Assembly (NCBI GenBank): GCA_029948255.1
Contig: JALIZF010001917.1
Coordinates: 1,364,001-1,428,000, forward strand
DNA from: Telmatactis stephensoni
Lineage: Eukaryota; Cnidaria; Anthozoa; Actiniaria; Isophelliidae
Reading direction: 5' to 3'
Length of the DNA: 64,000 nt
Numbering within the stretch: the first letter of the stretch is position 1; every line of letters begins with the position of its first letter. Positions 63,401 through 64,000 of the stretch are shown here, piece after piece. Under the pieces are notes generated by a model. That model did not search any database. It worked only from the letters and a program-made list of their open reading frames with translations, and was not told the origin of the DNA. Made by a program: the position numbers and the translations under genes.

Positions 63401-64000
63401 CGCGTGGTTAGTAATGGCAGATGTACAAGTTGTAAAAATGATGTACATGGTCGATAACATTTTTAGCTTCCGGAGTATAAAAGTTGTTTAAAAGGCGAAA
63501 TATTGATAGTTCTTTAGCTCATAAGTGTAATTGCCTTTCCCTTATTTTCTTCAGTCCCCCCGAATTACTGTCAGTATTTCTCGACTTTCAGTGCATATAT
63601 CGAGCGAGCACAATACTTAGTTCAAGCCAATTATTTTTCTTTCTGTCTGGATACGTAGGTGTTTGTGGCGATCCTATGTTATTCGAAACGAAAATGAAAA
63701 TGAAAATATACTCGAGGTGGCAATGACCCAAGAACAACTAAACCTAACTGATGAGCCAGTGGGAGCCAGTGGGAGCCAGTGGGTTTTAAGAGGGAAATAC
63801 AAGTATTGACAGTATTGTTCACATGCTGGCCGCACAATTTGAACTCGACCGGATGGATATCATTTCCATAGCCATTTAACTGATCTTTCGACTGATTGAC
63901 TTGAATTATCACATTGAAAAATACTAAATCTAGCTTAGCTGTTCTGTTCTGACAAATAATTTCAAACAATTAAACCCTAAGTGTCTATATGTTTAAGACA
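60418..64000. other. Semaphorin 5' flank and intergenic DNA, no gene seen
   Basis: A splice-acceptor-like TTTGCAG precedes the semaphorin start at about 60454. A donor-like GATG|GTAAGC at about 61102 could end a 5' UTR exon (inference). Beyond this the ORFs are short with no recognisable motif. A GTGGGAGCCA 10-bp unit repeats three times near 63755-63785. Confidence 0.45.

Overview
The window is intron-rich animal DNA. Coding exons are short, almost all introns are GT-AG, and many small palindromic (MITE-like) repeats sit in introns and between genes. The gene families present (CUL1, RNF32, translin, PPIG, VPS16, a semaphorin with thrombospondin repeats, the ciliary protein CFAP141) are typical of metazoans. 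A secreted PNGase F-like enzyme and the repeat style suggest an invertebrate, most likely an anthozoan cnidarian (coral or sea anemone). That taxonomic guess is inference. I see no CRISPR array, bacterial operon, rRNA or tRNA.

Layout, left to right. 1-4515 (-): 5' part of CUL1, running off the left edge. 6463-14254 (-): a secreted protein with a thioredoxin-like N-terminus, a PA domain and a PNGase F-like C-terminal half. 16567-17082 (+): a single-exon predicted type II membrane protein that I do not recognise. 18576-20426 (-): CFAP141, a small axonemal protein. 21432-25577 (-): RNF32. 25751-27800 (+): translin. 28376-33776 (-): PPIG, a nuclear cyclophilin with an RS tail. 33968-43846 (+): VPS16. 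45209-60417 (-): a semaphorin-5-like receptor or ligand. 60.4-64 kb: no gene seen.

Reading frames were closed across exon junctions for CUL1 (4 exons), CFAP141 (4), RNF32 (9), TSN (6), PPIG (12), VPS16 (24) and the semaphorin (24). Deduced lengths agree with human relatives: RNF32 about 362 aa, PPIG about 752, VPS16 about 825, CFAP141 about 97. RNF32/TSN and PPIG/VPS16 are head-to-head pairs whose start codons are under 200 bp apart, so each pair probably shares a bidirectional promoter. TSN/PPIG and VPS16/semaphorin are tail-to-tail.

The most unusual structure is in the semaphorin TSP1 region (46.5-49.9 kb). A splice-junction-containing unit of about 152 bp is tandemly repeated, and one TSP1 exon has a degenerate copy in inverted orientation about 2 kb downstream in the gene. 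The window also holds three probable U12-type (minor spliceosome) introns. One, in VPS16, appears to need AT-AT termini to keep the conserved frame. I found no wholly new multi-gene system; the novelty is in gene structure and repeats.
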